Notes: generated by a model not told the origin, from the letters alone. Shown: positions 25,016-34,564, numbered from the stretch's first letter. The stretch: DNA of 64,000 nucleotides from Ornithinibacillus sp047228935 (GCF_047228935.1 NZ_JBFEGG010000004.1:196258-260257), one strand, 5' to 3'. Numbers and translations are program-made.

Positions 25016-25735
25016 ATGTTTGAAATTGATAGAGTCCAATTAGATAAATTATTTGATCTAAAGCTTGCATGGGAGAGCCTACCATTTTTATTAGAAGGAA
25101 TTCCGATGACTATCTCTCTTGCAATAATTGGTATGATCATTGGTCTTATTTTAGGCTTCTTTATTTCGTTAGCTAGAAGTTCATCAAACATTGTACTTCG
25201 TTGGCCATCAAGAATGTATATCTCTTTTATGAGAAGTACACCAATCATAGTATTTCTGTTCTTGATTTATCACGGCTTACCTATTATAGGAATAAAGTTA
25301 ACTGCCTTTATTGCTGCTTCTATAGTATTCGGGTTAAATAGTGCAGGCTATATTGCTGAAATTTACCGTGCATCTCTTTTTAGTGTGGATAAAGGGCAAT
25401 GGGAAGCGGCGAAAGCATTAAACATTCCATATTGGAAAGCAATGCGCTTGATTATTCTTCCACAGGCGATTCGTATTGCGATTCCGCCTTTAGCAAATGT
25501 GTTTTTAAGTTTAATGCTAGGAACTTCTCTTGCCTCGATTATTACAGTACCGGAGTTGTTTCAAAAAGCACAAATTGTTGCTGGTAGAGAATTTGATGCG
25601 ATGACGATGTATATCATGGTTGCACTTTTATACTGGCCAATAGGAATTGGTATTTCTTATCTACAAGATAGATTAGAAAAACGGTATGGGAATTATATTG
25701 ATGTAAGAGCTAAAGAAAGTAGAGCTATAAATTAA
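25016..25735 (+). CDS. Amino-acid ABC transporter permease
   Basis: A 239-residue HisM/GlnP-type permease with five predicted membrane segments. The EAA loop that docks the ATPase is visible as EAAKALNIPYWKAMRLIILPQ. The ATG follows AGGTGATC, 11 bases after the binding-protein stop. Only one permease is present, so it would act as a homodimer. A strong terminator follows immediately, and the next gene is on the other strand, so the ATP-binding subunit must come from another locus. Confidence 0.9.
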   Translation: MFEIDRVQLDKLFDLKLAWESLPFLLEGIPMTISLAIIGMIIGLILGFFISLARSSSNIVLRWPSRMYISFMRSTPIIVFLFLIYHGLPIIGIKLTAFIAASIVFGLNSAGYIAEIYRASLFSVDKGQWEAAKALNIPYWKAMRLIILPQAIRIAIPPLANVFLSLMLGTSLASIITVPELFQKAQIVAGREFDAMTMYIMVALLYWPIGIGISYLQDRLEKRYGNYIDVRAKESRAIN

Positions 25736-25771
25736 CAGGGAATCCGCCAATTGGATTCCCTGTTTCTTTTT
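25735..25771 (+). terminator. Terminator after the ABC permease gene
   Basis: ACAGGGAATCC (25735-25745) and GGATTCCCTGT (25753-25763) form a perfect 11-bp stem, followed by TTCTTTTT. Confidence 0.92.
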
Positions 25772-25804
25772 CTGCTAGACAAATTTCAATACACATACCA
25801 AGTT

Positions 25805-25921
25805 TTTGTCCAATAGAATCAATTTAATAGACATTATAATTTGATGATAAGATAAATTGTCTAATAGAGTTGTTCTAATGGACAACTTTGCTTACTAAAC
25901 ATATTAAATTGTCCAATAAAA
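25805..25921. repeat. Scattered degenerate TTGTCCAATA repeats in the yfkF upstream region
   Basis: TTGTCCAATAGAA (25806-25818), TTGTCTAATAGAG (about 25857), the palindrome TTGTTC-TAAT-GGACAA (25870-25885) and TTGTCCAATAAAA (25909-25921) recur in about 115 bases. They are downstream of the yfkF gene (its stop is at 25973), between two converging units, so regulatory use is unclear. Confidence 0.5.
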
Positions 25922-25972
25922 CATTTCTTATAGACGAAATCTCGAATCAGCCGTTTATAATGTAAATAACGA

Positions 25973-27151
25973 TTACGAGGCTTCACTCACCGAAACTGAG
26001 GTATTACGTTTCATCAACATCGCCCCAACAATAACGGCTAATACCACTGCAATAATATAGAAGAAAGATACTTCAGGTAATACATCTATAAATAACCCTC
26101 CAACATAAGGACCACCCAAACTTCCAATACTAAAAGCAATACTACATAATAGGTTTCCGGCAGGTAGTAGTGACTGTGGTAATAAATCAGTCATGTAAGA
26201 AATCCCTAATGAATAAAGCGAACCAACAAAAATTCCTGCTAAAGTAAATAAGATAAATAAAGCTATAACAGATGATTCCAAAAATGCAGCTCCAATAAAA
26301 CAGCACATTCCTAAGCTTACGATGAATAAAAGTATTTTTCTTCTACCAATCTTGTCACTTAGAATACCCAATGGTAACTGAGAAATTAAGCTTCCACCTG
26401 CAAAACACGGAATAATCAAGGAAAGTGTATCTACTTCATGACCGATTCTTAGCCCATAAATTGGAAAGGTAGCATGCAATGTTGCTTCTAAAAAGCCATA
26501 GGCAAATGGTGGTAATAAAGCAATCCAAGCTATTTTAGTTGTCTGGATAAAACGCTTAATCGAACTATCTTTTGACGTTTCTACTGCATTCACACTAGTA
26601 TCTGGAAACTTGTTCCGTACAAATAACATAAGGGACCAAACGATTGTACTAAGTAATGCAGATACGATAAATGGTAATGCTTGATTAACTTCAAGTAGCC
26701 TTGTTAATAAGGGACCAATGGCAAATCCTAATCCGAAAGACATCCCGTAAAGTGAAATACTTCTTCCTCGAGTTTTTTTATCCGCACTTGTCGTAATCCA
26801 TGTTTGTGTCCCAAAGTGTAGCATATTATCCCCAATTCCAATCGCTACCCTCAGTATAAACCAGAACCAAAGCGTCTCCCATAAAGGAAACATTAGTAAA
26901 GAAATAATGACTAACAACCCACCGATTAGAATGATTGGTTTAAATCCATACTTTTGCATCGGTTTTTCCATAAAGGGAGATGCAAGTAAAACACCAATAT
27001 AAAGCCCTGTAGCATGTAAGCCATTAACCGAAGAGGATACACCTAAGTGTTCTAAAATTATGGCAAGTAACGGCATTAACATTCCTTGCGATAAGCCAGA
27101 AATCATGACAAGTAAAATTAAAATCCAAAAGCGATAGCGATCTAAAATCAA
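25973..27151 (-). CDS. yfkF: Major facilitator superfamily transporter (YfkF-like)
   Basis: A 392-residue 12-segment MFS protein. The loop motif DKIGRRKI between segments 8 and 9 and SSSVNGLHATGLYIGVLLASP in segment 2 are typical of drug or metabolite exporters of the DHA type. The start is TTG 27151 after GGGGGG. Length and its place between yfkH and yfkD-like genes match B. subtilis yfkF, whose substrate is unknown. Divergent from the yfkD-like gene. Confidence 0.82.
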   Translation of the reverse strand: MILDRYRFWILILLVMISGLSQGMLMPLLAIILEHLGVSSSVNGLHATGLYIGVLLASPFMEKPMQKYGFKPIILIGGLLVIISLLMFPLWETLWFWFILRVAIGIGDNMLHFGTQTWITTSADKKTRGRSISLYGMSFGLGFAIGPLLTRLLEVNQALPFIVSALLSTIVWSLMLFVRNKFPDTSVNAVETSKDSSIKRFIQTTKIAWIALLPPFAYGFLEATLHATFPIYGLRIGHEVDTLSLIIPCFAGGSLISQLPLGILSDKIGRRKILLFIVSLGMCCFIGAAFLESSVIALFILFTLAGIFVGSLYSLGISYMTDLLPQSLLPAGNLLCSIAFSIGSLGGPYVGGLFIDVLPEVSFFYIIAVVLAVIVGAMLMKRNTSVSVSEAS

Positions 27152-27234
27152 ATTTCGTCCCCCCTAGAGATGACAATTATGTATAAAATGACTAGTGCAC
27201 GAAAAAACTAAGGCAAAAAGAGAGGAATGGGCAT

Positions 27235-28038
27235 ATGAAAAACAAATATATCATAGGATTAATTATATTTCTACTTGCAATATTCACCCCCATTATGGTC
27301 TTAGCGGCAGAGAAAGAAGACAAGGAAAGCAATAAAAATGACTATGAAGTTCCAAGTCATGTCTTAGATATTGCAAAAGAAAATACTTATCCTAATTCAA
27401 ATGAAGATGAAGAAGTGGTTGAACCAAGTGAATTAACACAGGAGTTAATTGAAAGTGCAGAAGTTAATATTACTAACCCAAATTTAATTAAAATGCTCAA
27501 TGAATCAAGTATAGAACCATCCCCAATTGGCTTTGGTTATCGCGGTTTAATTTTCTTAGGACGTTGGCCATTAAACTACGAATCAGGTGATACGAATATT
27601 AATTGGGAATATCAAAAGATTAATGTTAATGAATTAAACAATATCGGTGGGAAAGATAACCAAAAATTGAATTTCAACCAACAAACTCAAAAAGAAATCA
27701 AAGGTGCATTAACGAATAAAATCGCTAACCCAGATGATGTGAAGCGAATGATAATTATTACATCGAAACAAAAAACAAAATTACCGCTTTCCTATACAAC
27801 GACTATCGGGGCAGGCACGAAAAAAGCGAATTCATATGCTGTACCACCACAAAAGTACGGTTATTTGCATGCCTTTGCTCCAGCAATTAATGAAAAAGGA
27901 AAAGTGACATTTGGTGAAGTGTATATTGAATTAAAGGGCAGTAAGAAATCCCTTGTTATTAAAAATGTGACCAAACAAGGTATCGGTGCATGGATTCCAA
28001 TACAAGATCATGTATCATTTTCCTTTGAATTAAAATAA
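27235..28038 (+). CDS. yfkD: YfkD-like exported protein
   Basis: A 267-residue protein with signal peptide at about 1-25 (IIGLIIFLLAIFTPIMVLAAE), an acidic linker, and a C-terminal beta-rich domain from about 85 (GFGYRGLIFLGRWPLNYES). It corresponds to the YfkD family of Bacillaceae, which has no known function. Synteny with yfkF and yfkJIH supports the name. ATG 27235 follows GAGAGGAATGG. Monocistronic. Confidence 0.8.
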   Translation: MKNKYIIGLIIFLLAIFTPIMVLAAEKEDKESNKNDYEVPSHVLDIAKENTYPNSNEDEEVVEPSELTQELIESAEVNITNPNLIKMLNESSIEPSPIGFGYRGLIFLGRWPLNYESGDTNINWEYQKINVNELNNIGGKDNQKLNFNQQTQKEIKGALTNKIANPDDVKRMIIITSKQKTKLPLSYTTTIGAGTKKANSYAVPPQKYGYLHAFAPAINEKGKVTFGEVYIELKGSKKSLVIKNVTKQGIGAWIPIQDHVSFSFELK

Positions 28039-28057
28039 AACATCTTGAAGTTTGGTG

Positions 28058-28090
28058 GCTCTGATTCTGATAAGGTTTCAGAGCTTTTTT
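28058..28090 (+). terminator. yfkD terminator
   Basis: GCTCTGA (28058-28064) pairs with TCAGAGC (28078-28084), followed by TTTTTT. Confidence 0.88.
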
Positions 28091-28140
28091 ATGGATACTG
28101 TAGTATAAAAAAGTTACCGATGGCAAAAATAATAGGTTGA

Positions 28141-28188
28141 CTCTTTCGCTTCATTGCTTTATCATGTTAAAGTAATGAAGCGAAAGAG
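28141..28188 (+). promoter_or_regulatory. Large palindrome in the leader of the Na+/H+ antiporter gene
   Basis: CTCTTTCGCTTCATT (28141-28155) is perfectly complementary to AATGAAGCGAAAGAG (28174-28188), and an inner CTTTA/TAAAG pair extends the stem to about 20 bp. It ends two bases before GAGGGGG, the ribosome site of the next gene. No T-run follows, so it is not an ordinary terminator. It could be an operator, an mRNA stabiliser or a switch affecting translation. Confidence 0.75.
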
Positions 28189-28205
28189 TTGAGGGGGAAA
28201 ACATA

Positions 28206-29510
28206 ATGGAATGGGTAGTAATTATTTCCGTATTAGTAATGACTATACTAAGTTTATTACGGGTAAACGTCATTATATCTGTTATTATCGCTGCTGTTAT
28301 TGCTGGTTTAATGGCAGGCTTAAATATAATCGAAGCTATTGAAATGCTAGTTAGTGGCATGGGAGATCAAGCAAATACAGCGTTAAGCTACATACTGCTT
28401 GGTGCATTTGCTGTAGCTATTAGTTATACCGGTATCACAACTATTTTAGTAAACTTTTTAATCAAAATATTAACGGGTAAGAAGACGATGCTTTTATTAG
28501 TAATAGCTGGTGTTGCTTCTTTATCACAAAATGTTGTACCCGTTCATATTGCATTTATACCGATTTTAATTCCACCATTATTAAAATTGTTTGATCAAAT
28601 GCGTGTTGATCGACGTGGAGTTGCCGTTGCATTAACATTCGGATTAAAGGCCCCATATGTCATGATTCCAGCTGGATTTGGATTGCTTTTCCACAGTCTT
28701 ATTTTTGATGGCATGGTACAAAACGGTGCTGATATTACGAAGAATGATGTTACATTAGCAATGCTTATTCCAGGATTAGGAATGGTTGTAGGTTTATTAG
28801 TTGCGATTTTCTTTACGTACCGAAAAGATAAAGAACCACGTCCAGATGTAGAAGGGACTCCTGACTACGTTAAAACAGTTAAAGATGTAAGTTTTAACCT
28901 TAAACATGTACTAACTATTATAGCTATTCTAGGAGCACTAATTGTTCAAATTATAACAGGAAACTTAGTTCTAGGAGCTTTAACTGGTTTAATTTTAATG
29001 GTATTATTCTTTGTCGTTCCGTTTTCTAAGGGTGATAAAATTGTTACCGATGGTGTAAGTATGATGAGCTCAATTGCATTTGTAATGCTTGTAGCATCGG
29101 GCTACGGAACGATTCTTAAAGAAACTGGCGCAGTAGATGCATTAGTAGAGGCTTCTTCGGGATTTTTAGGAGATAATAAAGCACTTATTTCATTTGTATT
29201 ATTACTTGTAGGTTTAGTAATTACGATTGGGATTGGATCATCATTTGGTACTATTCCAATTGTAGCGGCTTTATTTGTTCCAATTTGCCTTACTGCAGGA
29301 TTTTCGCCGTTAGCAACTGCGGCACTTATTGGAACTGCTGGTGCACTTGGAGATGCTGGATCACCTGCTTCAGATAGTACACTAGGACCAACTTCTGGTT
29401 TAAATGCAGATGGAAAACATAATCACATTTGGGATACTTGTGTACCAACATTCATTCACTTTAACATCCCGTTATTCATTTTTGGTTGGGCAGCATCACT
29501 ATTCCTTTAA
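28206..29510 (+). CDS. Na+/H+ antiporter family protein (YuiF/NhaC-like)
   Basis: A 434-residue membrane protein with about 12 segments. VVPVHIAFIPILIPPLL and the C-terminal AALIGTAGALGDAGSPASDSTLGPTSGLN motif mark the family of B. subtilis YuiF. Such proteins exchange Na+ for H+ or, in some proposals, carry amino acids. The ATG follows GAGGGGG. Its leader holds a 15-bp perfect palindrome. pdaA follows after 70 bases. Substrate not proven. Confidence 0.82.
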   Translation: MEWVVIISVLVMTILSLLRVNVIISVIIAAVIAGLMAGLNIIEAIEMLVSGMGDQANTALSYILLGAFAVAISYTGITTILVNFLIKILTGKKTMLLLVIAGVASLSQNVVPVHIAFIPILIPPLLKLFDQMRVDRRGVAVALTFGLKAPYVMIPAGFGLLFHSLIFDGMVQNGADITKNDVTLAMLIPGLGMVVGLLVAIFFTYRKDKEPRPDVEGTPDYVKTVKDVSFNLKHVLTIIAILGALIVQIITGNLVLGALTGLILMVLFFVVPFSKGDKIVTDGVSMMSSIAFVMLVASGYGTILKETGAVDALVEASSGFLGDNKALISFVLLLVGLVITIGIGSSFGTIPIVAALFVPICLTAGFSPLATAALIGTAGALGDAGSPASDSTLGPTSGLNADGKHNHIWDTCVPTFIHFNIPLFIFGWAASLFL

Positions 29511-29580
29511 GGTAGACAAAATAACAGTGCATAAAAAGTATTGATTTTGCAAAAGGTAAGAAAAAAATAGGTGGGGTATC

Positions 29581-30375
29581 ATGCAAAAATTGCATTACGT
29601 ATTAGGATCTGCCATCATATTTTTTCTTGCCTTTTTTTATGTTGATTTAGACGAGGCAGGAGCTTATGGCTGGGGATATAAGAAAAATAAGGATCATGAA
29701 AGACCAGATGTTGGAAAGTATCATCAAATATTAAAGGATAATGGAAGTTACTATGTAGATGATTCTGGGGATAAAACAGTATACTTAACATTTGATAATG
29801 GTTATGAGCAGGGGCATACCGAAGAAATATTAGATGTATTGAAAAATGAAAAGGTACCTGCCACTTTTTTTGTTACCGGACATTATGTAAGTAGTGCTCC
29901 TGATTTAATTAAACGAATGGTAGATGAAGGACATACTATTGGGAATCACTCTTATCATCATCCGGATTTTACAATTTTGACAAAAGAGGTTATGAAGCGA
30001 GAGTTAGAGACCCTTGAGGAATCAGTTGCCAAAGCATCAAAACAAGACGATATAAAATATGTTCGTCCACCTAAAGGGATGTTTAATCAGCAGACATTAC
30101 AATGGGCAAACGAATTAGGTTATATCCATGTTTTCTGGTCACTTGCAATCATTGACTGGGATACTAATAATCAAAAAGGCTGGCAATATGCCTATGATCA
30201 AGTAATGGAGCAAATTCATCCCGGGGCAATAATCCTTCTCCATGCCGTGTCAGAAGATAATGCAAAAGCATTGGAAAAGATTATAAAAGATTTAAAGAAA
30301 GAAGGATATACCTTTAAAAGCTTGGATGACCTAGTTATAAAAGATAAAATACCAGAACCGATTTACGGCTACTAA
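29581..30375 (+). CDS. pdaA: Peptidoglycan N-acetylmuramic acid deacetylase PdaA
   Basis: A 264-residue polysaccharide deacetylase with an N-terminal membrane/signal segment (about 6-22). NodB motifs: TFDNGYE (the form typical of PdaA rather than TFDDG), the metal-binding HSYHHP, RPPKG and LLHAVS. In sporulating bacilli PdaA deacetylates muramic acid to make the delta-lactam of spore cortex, needed for germination. Length and location near the yfk genes match B. subtilis pdaA (yfjS). A GTGGGG ribosome site precedes the ATG. Confidence 0.92.
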   Translation: MQKLHYVLGSAIIFFLAFFYVDLDEAGAYGWGYKKNKDHERPDVGKYHQILKDNGSYYVDDSGDKTVYLTFDNGYEQGHTEEILDVLKNEKVPATFFVTGHYVSSAPDLIKRMVDEGHTIGNHSYHHPDFTILTKEVMKRELETLEESVAKASKQDDIKYVRPPKGMFNQQTLQWANELGYIHVFWSLAIIDWDTNNQKGWQYAYDQVMEQIHPGAIILLHAVSEDNAKALEKIIKDLKKEGYTFKSLDDLVIKDKIPEPIYGY

Positions 30376-30414
30376 TATCTCATAAGGGACTATTCCCTTT
30401 TGGGATATTTTTTT
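30375..30414 (+). terminator. pdaA terminator
   Basis: ATATCTCATAAGGGA pairs with TCCCTTTTGGGATAT (13 of 15), followed by TTTTTTT. Confidence 0.85.
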
Positions 30415-30488
30415 GATTCATTTTATTTATTTTAAAATTTCGAACTTATTGTTATAATAGTTGAAAATATGCAAAGGGAGTTGATAGG

Positions 30489-32075
30489 ATGAATCGGGAA
30501 GATCTAATTGCTCCTATGGATTACAACATAGTGATGGAAATCGAAAAGCATGCAAAAAATGAAAAAAGAAAAGCGCTAATTTGGGAAGATGAAGAAGGAA
30601 GAAGACGGGAAATTACATATGGTCAATTAATGGATAATGTAAATAAAATTGGAAACGTTTTCTTAGAGAGTGGCTTAAAAAAAGGAGATAAAATCCTCGT
30701 CATGATACCTCGTAGAATTGAAGCTTATGAGGTTTATATTGCTGCATTAAAAACGGGAATTGTTGTTATTCCTAGTTCAGAAATGCTGAAGACAAAGGAT
30801 TTACAATACCGTATTAGTCATGGGGAAGTAAACGGAGTTGTAAGTTATTATAGTTTTACTGAAACATATAAAGACCTTGAAGAATATGATTCTCTACTTA
30901 AATTTGCAGTCGGTAAGCCAGTAGATGACTGGTTATTTTTAGATGGTTTAATGGAAGATACATCGAGTAAGTTAGCGATAGCAGATACTAATCGTGATGA
31001 TATTGCCTTTATTTCCTATACATCTGGTACAACAGGTAATCCTAAAGGAGTCGTCCACACGCACGGATGGGGTTTTGCTCATCTTCAAACCGCTCCAGAG
31101 AATTGGTTATGTGTTAAAGCTGGAGACAAGGTATGGGCAACAGCAGGTCCTGGATGGCAGAAGTGGATTTGGAGTCCGTTTTTATCTGTACTTGGTATGG
31201 GTGCAACTGGATTTGTTTATAATGGGCGATTCAATGCAGAGAAATATTTAAGCTTACTAGAAGAAAATGAAATTAATGTATTATGCTGTACACCGACAGA
31301 ATATCGCTTAATGGCAAAGGTAGATGATTTAAGTAAATATAAGCTTTCCCATCTGCAAAGTGCTGTTTCTGCAGGGGAACCGTTAAACGTTGAAGTCATT
31401 AATACGTTCCGAAAGTATTTCAATGTAACTGTAAGAGATGGGTATGGTCAAACAGAAAACACGTTATTACTTGGCGTTATGAAGAACATGGAAGTAAAAC
31501 CAGGATCGATGGGAAAACCAACTCCAGGCAATGATGTTGAAATCATTAATGAGTTTGGAGAACCTGTTGGTGTAAATGAAGTTGGTGATATCGCAGTTAG
31601 GTTAAACAGCCCAGCTTTATTTAAGGAATATTATAAAGATCCAGCACGGACGAATGCTTCACGCCGAGGAGATTTTTATATAACAGGCGACCAAGCTCGT
31701 AAAGATGAAGATGGCTACTTCTGGTTTGAAGGTAGAAGTGATGACATTATTATTAGCTCAGGCTATACAATCGGACCATTTGAAGTGGAAGACGCTTTGG
31801 TAAAACATCCATATGTACAGGAATGTGCAGTAGTAGCTAGTCCAGATGAAGTTCGTGGTAGTATCGTAAAAGCTTTCGTAGTTCTTAAAGATAAAGTTAA
31901 AGGTGATGAGGAAGATCTAGTAAAGGAATTACAAGAACATGTCAAAAACTCAACCGCACCTTACAAATACCCTAGAGAAATTGAATTTATTAAAGAATTA
32001 CCGAAAACAATCTCCGGCAAGATTAGACGGGTGGAGCTAAGGAAGAAAGAATTAGATAGGAAAGTATCTCAATAA
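30489..32075 (+). CDS. mbcS: Acyl-CoA synthetase, MbcS-like
   Basis: A 528-residue AMP-forming acyl-CoA ligase. The P-loop YTSGTTGNPKGV, the A5 motif DGYGQTE, the hinge GRSDDIIISSGYTIGP and the catalytic lysine in KTISGKIRR are all present. It activates a short carboxylic acid via acyl-AMP. Length and sequence features fit B. subtilis MbcS (YtcI), a methylbutyryl/isobutyryl-CoA synthetase used to make branched fatty-acid primers; acetate or propionate are alternatives. ATG 30489 follows AAAGGGAG. Monocistronic. Confidence 0.82.
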   Translation: MNREDLIAPMDYNIVMEIEKHAKNEKRKALIWEDEEGRRREITYGQLMDNVNKIGNVFLESGLKKGDKILVMIPRRIEAYEVYIAALKTGIVVIPSSEMLKTKDLQYRISHGEVNGVVSYYSFTETYKDLEEYDSLLKFAVGKPVDDWLFLDGLMEDTSSKLAIADTNRDDIAFISYTSGTTGNPKGVVHTHGWGFAHLQTAPENWLCVKAGDKVWATAGPGWQKWIWSPFLSVLGMGATGFVYNGRFNAEKYLSLLEENEINVLCCTPTEYRLMAKVDDLSKYKLSHLQSAVSAGEPLNVEVINTFRKYFNVTVRDGYGQTENTLLLGVMKNMEVKPGSMGKPTPGNDVEIINEFGEPVGVNEVGDIAVRLNSPALFKEYYKDPARTNASRRGDFYITGDQARKDEDGYFWFEGRSDDIIISSGYTIGPFEVEDALVKHPYVQECAVVASPDEVRGSIVKAFVVLKDKVKGDEEDLVKELQEHVKNSTAPYKYPREIEFIKELPKTISGKIRRVELRKKELDRKVSQ

Positions 32076-32082
32076 GTTATTT

Positions 32083-32112
32083 AAAAGCAGCCATTTGGTT
32101 GCTTTTTCTTTG
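32083..32112 (+). terminator. Terminator after the acyl-CoA synthetase gene
   Basis: AAGCAGCC and GGTTGCTT form a stem with a four-base loop (32083-32104), followed by TTTTCTTTG. Confidence 0.85.
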
Positions 32113-32265
32113 TATTGTAAGGAATCAACGTGCTTTTTGGTAAATAAAGAAAACTGTACGTGATAAGAATGACGATAAACTCCAGCAATATATATTTTCT
32201 CCAAATAAAAAAGTGATATGAACAAGCATCTCTTTCATGTTTAATAAAATATTAGTTCAAAACAC

Positions 32266-32327
32266 TTGAAAGTCAAAAAAGGTCAGAGTATAATAAAATC
32301 ACAAGGTCAAAGATAGTCAAAGTCAAA
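32266..32327 (+). promoter_or_regulatory. clpE promoter with two CtsR operators
   Basis: TTGAAA (32266-32271) and TATAAT (32289-32294) are 17 bases apart. CtsR direct heptads lie in the spacer, AGTCAAA-AAA-GGTCAGA (32271-32287, one mismatch), and downstream, GGTCAAA-GAT-AGTCAAA (32305-32321, perfect), with a further GTCAAA at 32322. CtsR bound here would block polymerase until heat or protein stress releases it. Confidence 0.92.
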
Positions 32328-32369
32328 TTTGATTTATTCTTGATACTTAAACATTAGGAGGAATGGAAA

Positions 32370-34511
32370 ATGAAATGTCAAAAATGTGGTGTGAATGAAG
32401 CGAACATTAATATGGCGATGCAAATGAATCATGAAAAGATGCATATGCACCTTTGCAATTCATGTTTCCGTGAAATCCAAGAAAATATGATGAATGCAAA
32501 TGGATTATTCTCTAACCCATTTGGAGAAGAAGATGACGCATATCAGGATAACTTTTTCCAAAATAATGGTTCAGCATATTCAAATACATCGACAAAGACA
32601 AAACAAAGAAGAGCTAAACGAAATGGTTTACTTGACCAACTAGGGAGAAACTTAACCGATGCTGCTCGTAGTGGGGAAATAGACCCAGTAATTGGTCGTG
32701 ACCAAGAAGTTAAACGAGTAATCGAAACATTGAATAGAAGAAATAAAAATAACCCTGTTTTAATTGGTGAACCCGGCGTAGGTAAAACAGCAATTGCAGA
32801 AGGACTAGCTTTAAAAATCGTAGAAGGTCAAGTCCCTGCAAAATTAATCAACAAAGAAGTATATATTTTAGATGTTGCTTCTTTAGTAGCAAATACAGGT
32901 GTTCGTGGTCAGTTTGAAGAACGTATGAAACAATTAATTAAAGAACTTCAAGAACGAAAAGAAACCATTCTTTTCATAGATGAAATTCACCAGGTAGTAG
33001 GTGCTGGAACTGCAGAAGGTTCTCAAATGGATGCTGGGAATATTTTAAAACCAGCTTTAGCCCGTGGTGAATTACAAATTATCGGTGCGACTACATTAAA
33101 AGAATATCGCAAAATTGAAAAGGATGCAGCGCTTGAACGACGTTTCCAACCGATTATTGTGAAAGAACCATCAGTAGAAGAAGCAATTCAAATTCTAAAT
33201 GGAATTAAGGATCGTTACGAAAAATTCCATGAAGTACGCTATTCTGATGAAGCAGTCCGTGCATTTGTAACATTATCTGCACGTTATATTCAAGACCGTT
33301 TCTTACCAGACAAAGCGATTGATTTAATGGATGAAGTTGGGTCACGTTTGAACCTAGCAAATTATCAAAATGATTCCAGCTCGATCCAACAACGAATTGA
33401 TGAAATCATAAAAGAAAAGGAAGCTGCAGCAGAGCAAGAAGATTATGAACGCGCAGCAAACTTACGCTACCAAGAAATCCAATTACAAAAGCAACTGGAA
33501 AAAGCAAAAGGCGAAGAACAAGTGATTGATGTAGATATTTCAGATATTCAACTAATTGTAGAAGAAAAGACAGGGATTCCTGTAACAAAACTACAATCAG
33601 ATGAACAAGTGAAAATGAAAAATATTGGTGTGAACCTTCGTAAAAAAGTAATTGGTCAAGATGAAGCGGTTGATAAAGTGGCAAAAGCAATCCGCAGAAG
33701 TCGAGCTGGACTTAAATCTAAAGTTCGCCCAATCGGATCATTCTTATTTGTAGGTCCGACTGGTGTAGGTAAAACAGAGCTTACAAAAGCACTTGCGGAA
33801 GAACTGTTTGGTACGAGAGACGCGATGATTCGTCTGGATATGAGTGAGTATATGGAAAAACACTCTGTATCTAAAATAATCGGAGCACCTCCAGGATATA
33901 TTGGTCATGATGAAGCTGGTCAATTAACAGAACGTGTTCGTCGTAGTCCATATTCCATCATCCTCCTAGATGAAATTGAAAAAGCACACCCAGATGTGCA
34001 AAACATGTTCTTGCAAATTATGGAGGATGGTCACTTAACGGACTCACAAGGTAGAAAAGTGAGCTTTAAAGATACAGTCATTATTATGACAAGTAATGCT
34101 GGAACAGGTACGAAATCCATCACCGTTGGATTTAACAAAGATAAGCATGAATCTGTCTCCACATTAGAAAACTTAAGCTCTTACTTTAAACCTGAGTTCT
34201 TAAACCGTTTTGATACGATTATTAACTTCAACGAATTAACTGAAGATAACCTAATGCGCATCATCGACTTAATGTTAGGTGAACTAACGGAAGCAGTGAA
34301 AGAAAATAATATTGAAATAACCATTACTAATGAAGCGAAAAAAGCTCTTGTAAAATTAGGTTACGATCCTAAGTTTGGTGCACGCCCATTACGTCGCGTA
34401 ATTCAAGATAAGATTGAAGACCCACTTACAGACCTATTATTAGAAGAAGAAGTTGTGGAAAAAGTTCATGTTTGTGTGAAAAATGGTGAAGTAGTTGTGA
34501 ATAAAGCTTAA
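32370..34511 (+). CDS. clpE: ATP-dependent Clp protease ATP-binding subunit ClpE
   Basis: A 713-residue Hsp100 unfoldase. The N-terminal zinc finger has two Cys pairs (CQKCG, CNSCF). AAA1 has Walker A GEPGVGKT and Walker B IDEIH; a UVR-type coiled segment lies at about 335-375; AAA2 has GPTGVGKTE and LLDEIEKAHPD. ClpE works with ClpP to degrade misfolded proteins and the CtsR repressor. The ATG follows AGGAGGAATGG. The upstream CtsR sites fit known control. Its natural terminator has been split by an IS element. Confidence 0.95.
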   Translation: MKCQKCGVNEANINMAMQMNHEKMHMHLCNSCFREIQENMMNANGLFSNPFGEEDDAYQDNFFQNNGSAYSNTSTKTKQRRAKRNGLLDQLGRNLTDAARSGEIDPVIGRDQEVKRVIETLNRRNKNNPVLIGEPGVGKTAIAEGLALKIVEGQVPAKLINKEVYILDVASLVANTGVRGQFEERMKQLIKELQERKETILFIDEIHQVVGAGTAEGSQMDAGNILKPALARGELQIIGATTLKEYRKIEKDAALERRFQPIIVKEPSVEEAIQILNGIKDRYEKFHEVRYSDEAVRAFVTLSARYIQDRFLPDKAIDLMDEVGSRLNLANYQNDSSSIQQRIDEIIKEKEAAAEQEDYERAANLRYQEIQLQKQLEKAKGEEQVIDVDISDIQLIVEEKTGIPVTKLQSDEQVKMKNIGVNLRKKVIGQDEAVDKVAKAIRRSRAGLKSKVRPIGSFLFVGPTGVGKTELTKALAEELFGTRDAMIRLDMSEYMEKHSVSKIIGAPPGYIGHDEAGQLTERVRRSPYSIILLDEIEKAHPDVQNMFLQIMEDGHLTDSQGRKVSFKDTVIIMTSNAGTGTKSITVGFNKDKHESVSTLENLSSYFKPEFLNRFDTIINFNELTEDNLMRIIDLMLGELTEAVKENNIEITITNEAKKALVKLGYDPKFGARPLRRVIQDKIEDPLTDLLLEEEVVEKVHVCVKNGEVVVNKA

Positions 34512-34519
34512 ATAAGTAA

Positions 34520-34531
34520 ACCGCATTGGAT
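34520..34531 (+). terminator. Left arm of the clpE terminator, separated by IS insertion
   Basis: ACCGCATTGGAT lies nine bases after the clpE stop. Its partner ATCCAGTGCGGT with a T-run is at 36012-36029, on the far side of the IS. The two arms match at 11 of 12 pairs plus one G-U, so the IS entered the loop of the terminator. Confidence 0.8.
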
Positions 34532-34564
34532 AAAGGTGGTTACCCCCAAAAGTTAGAGTTTCTA

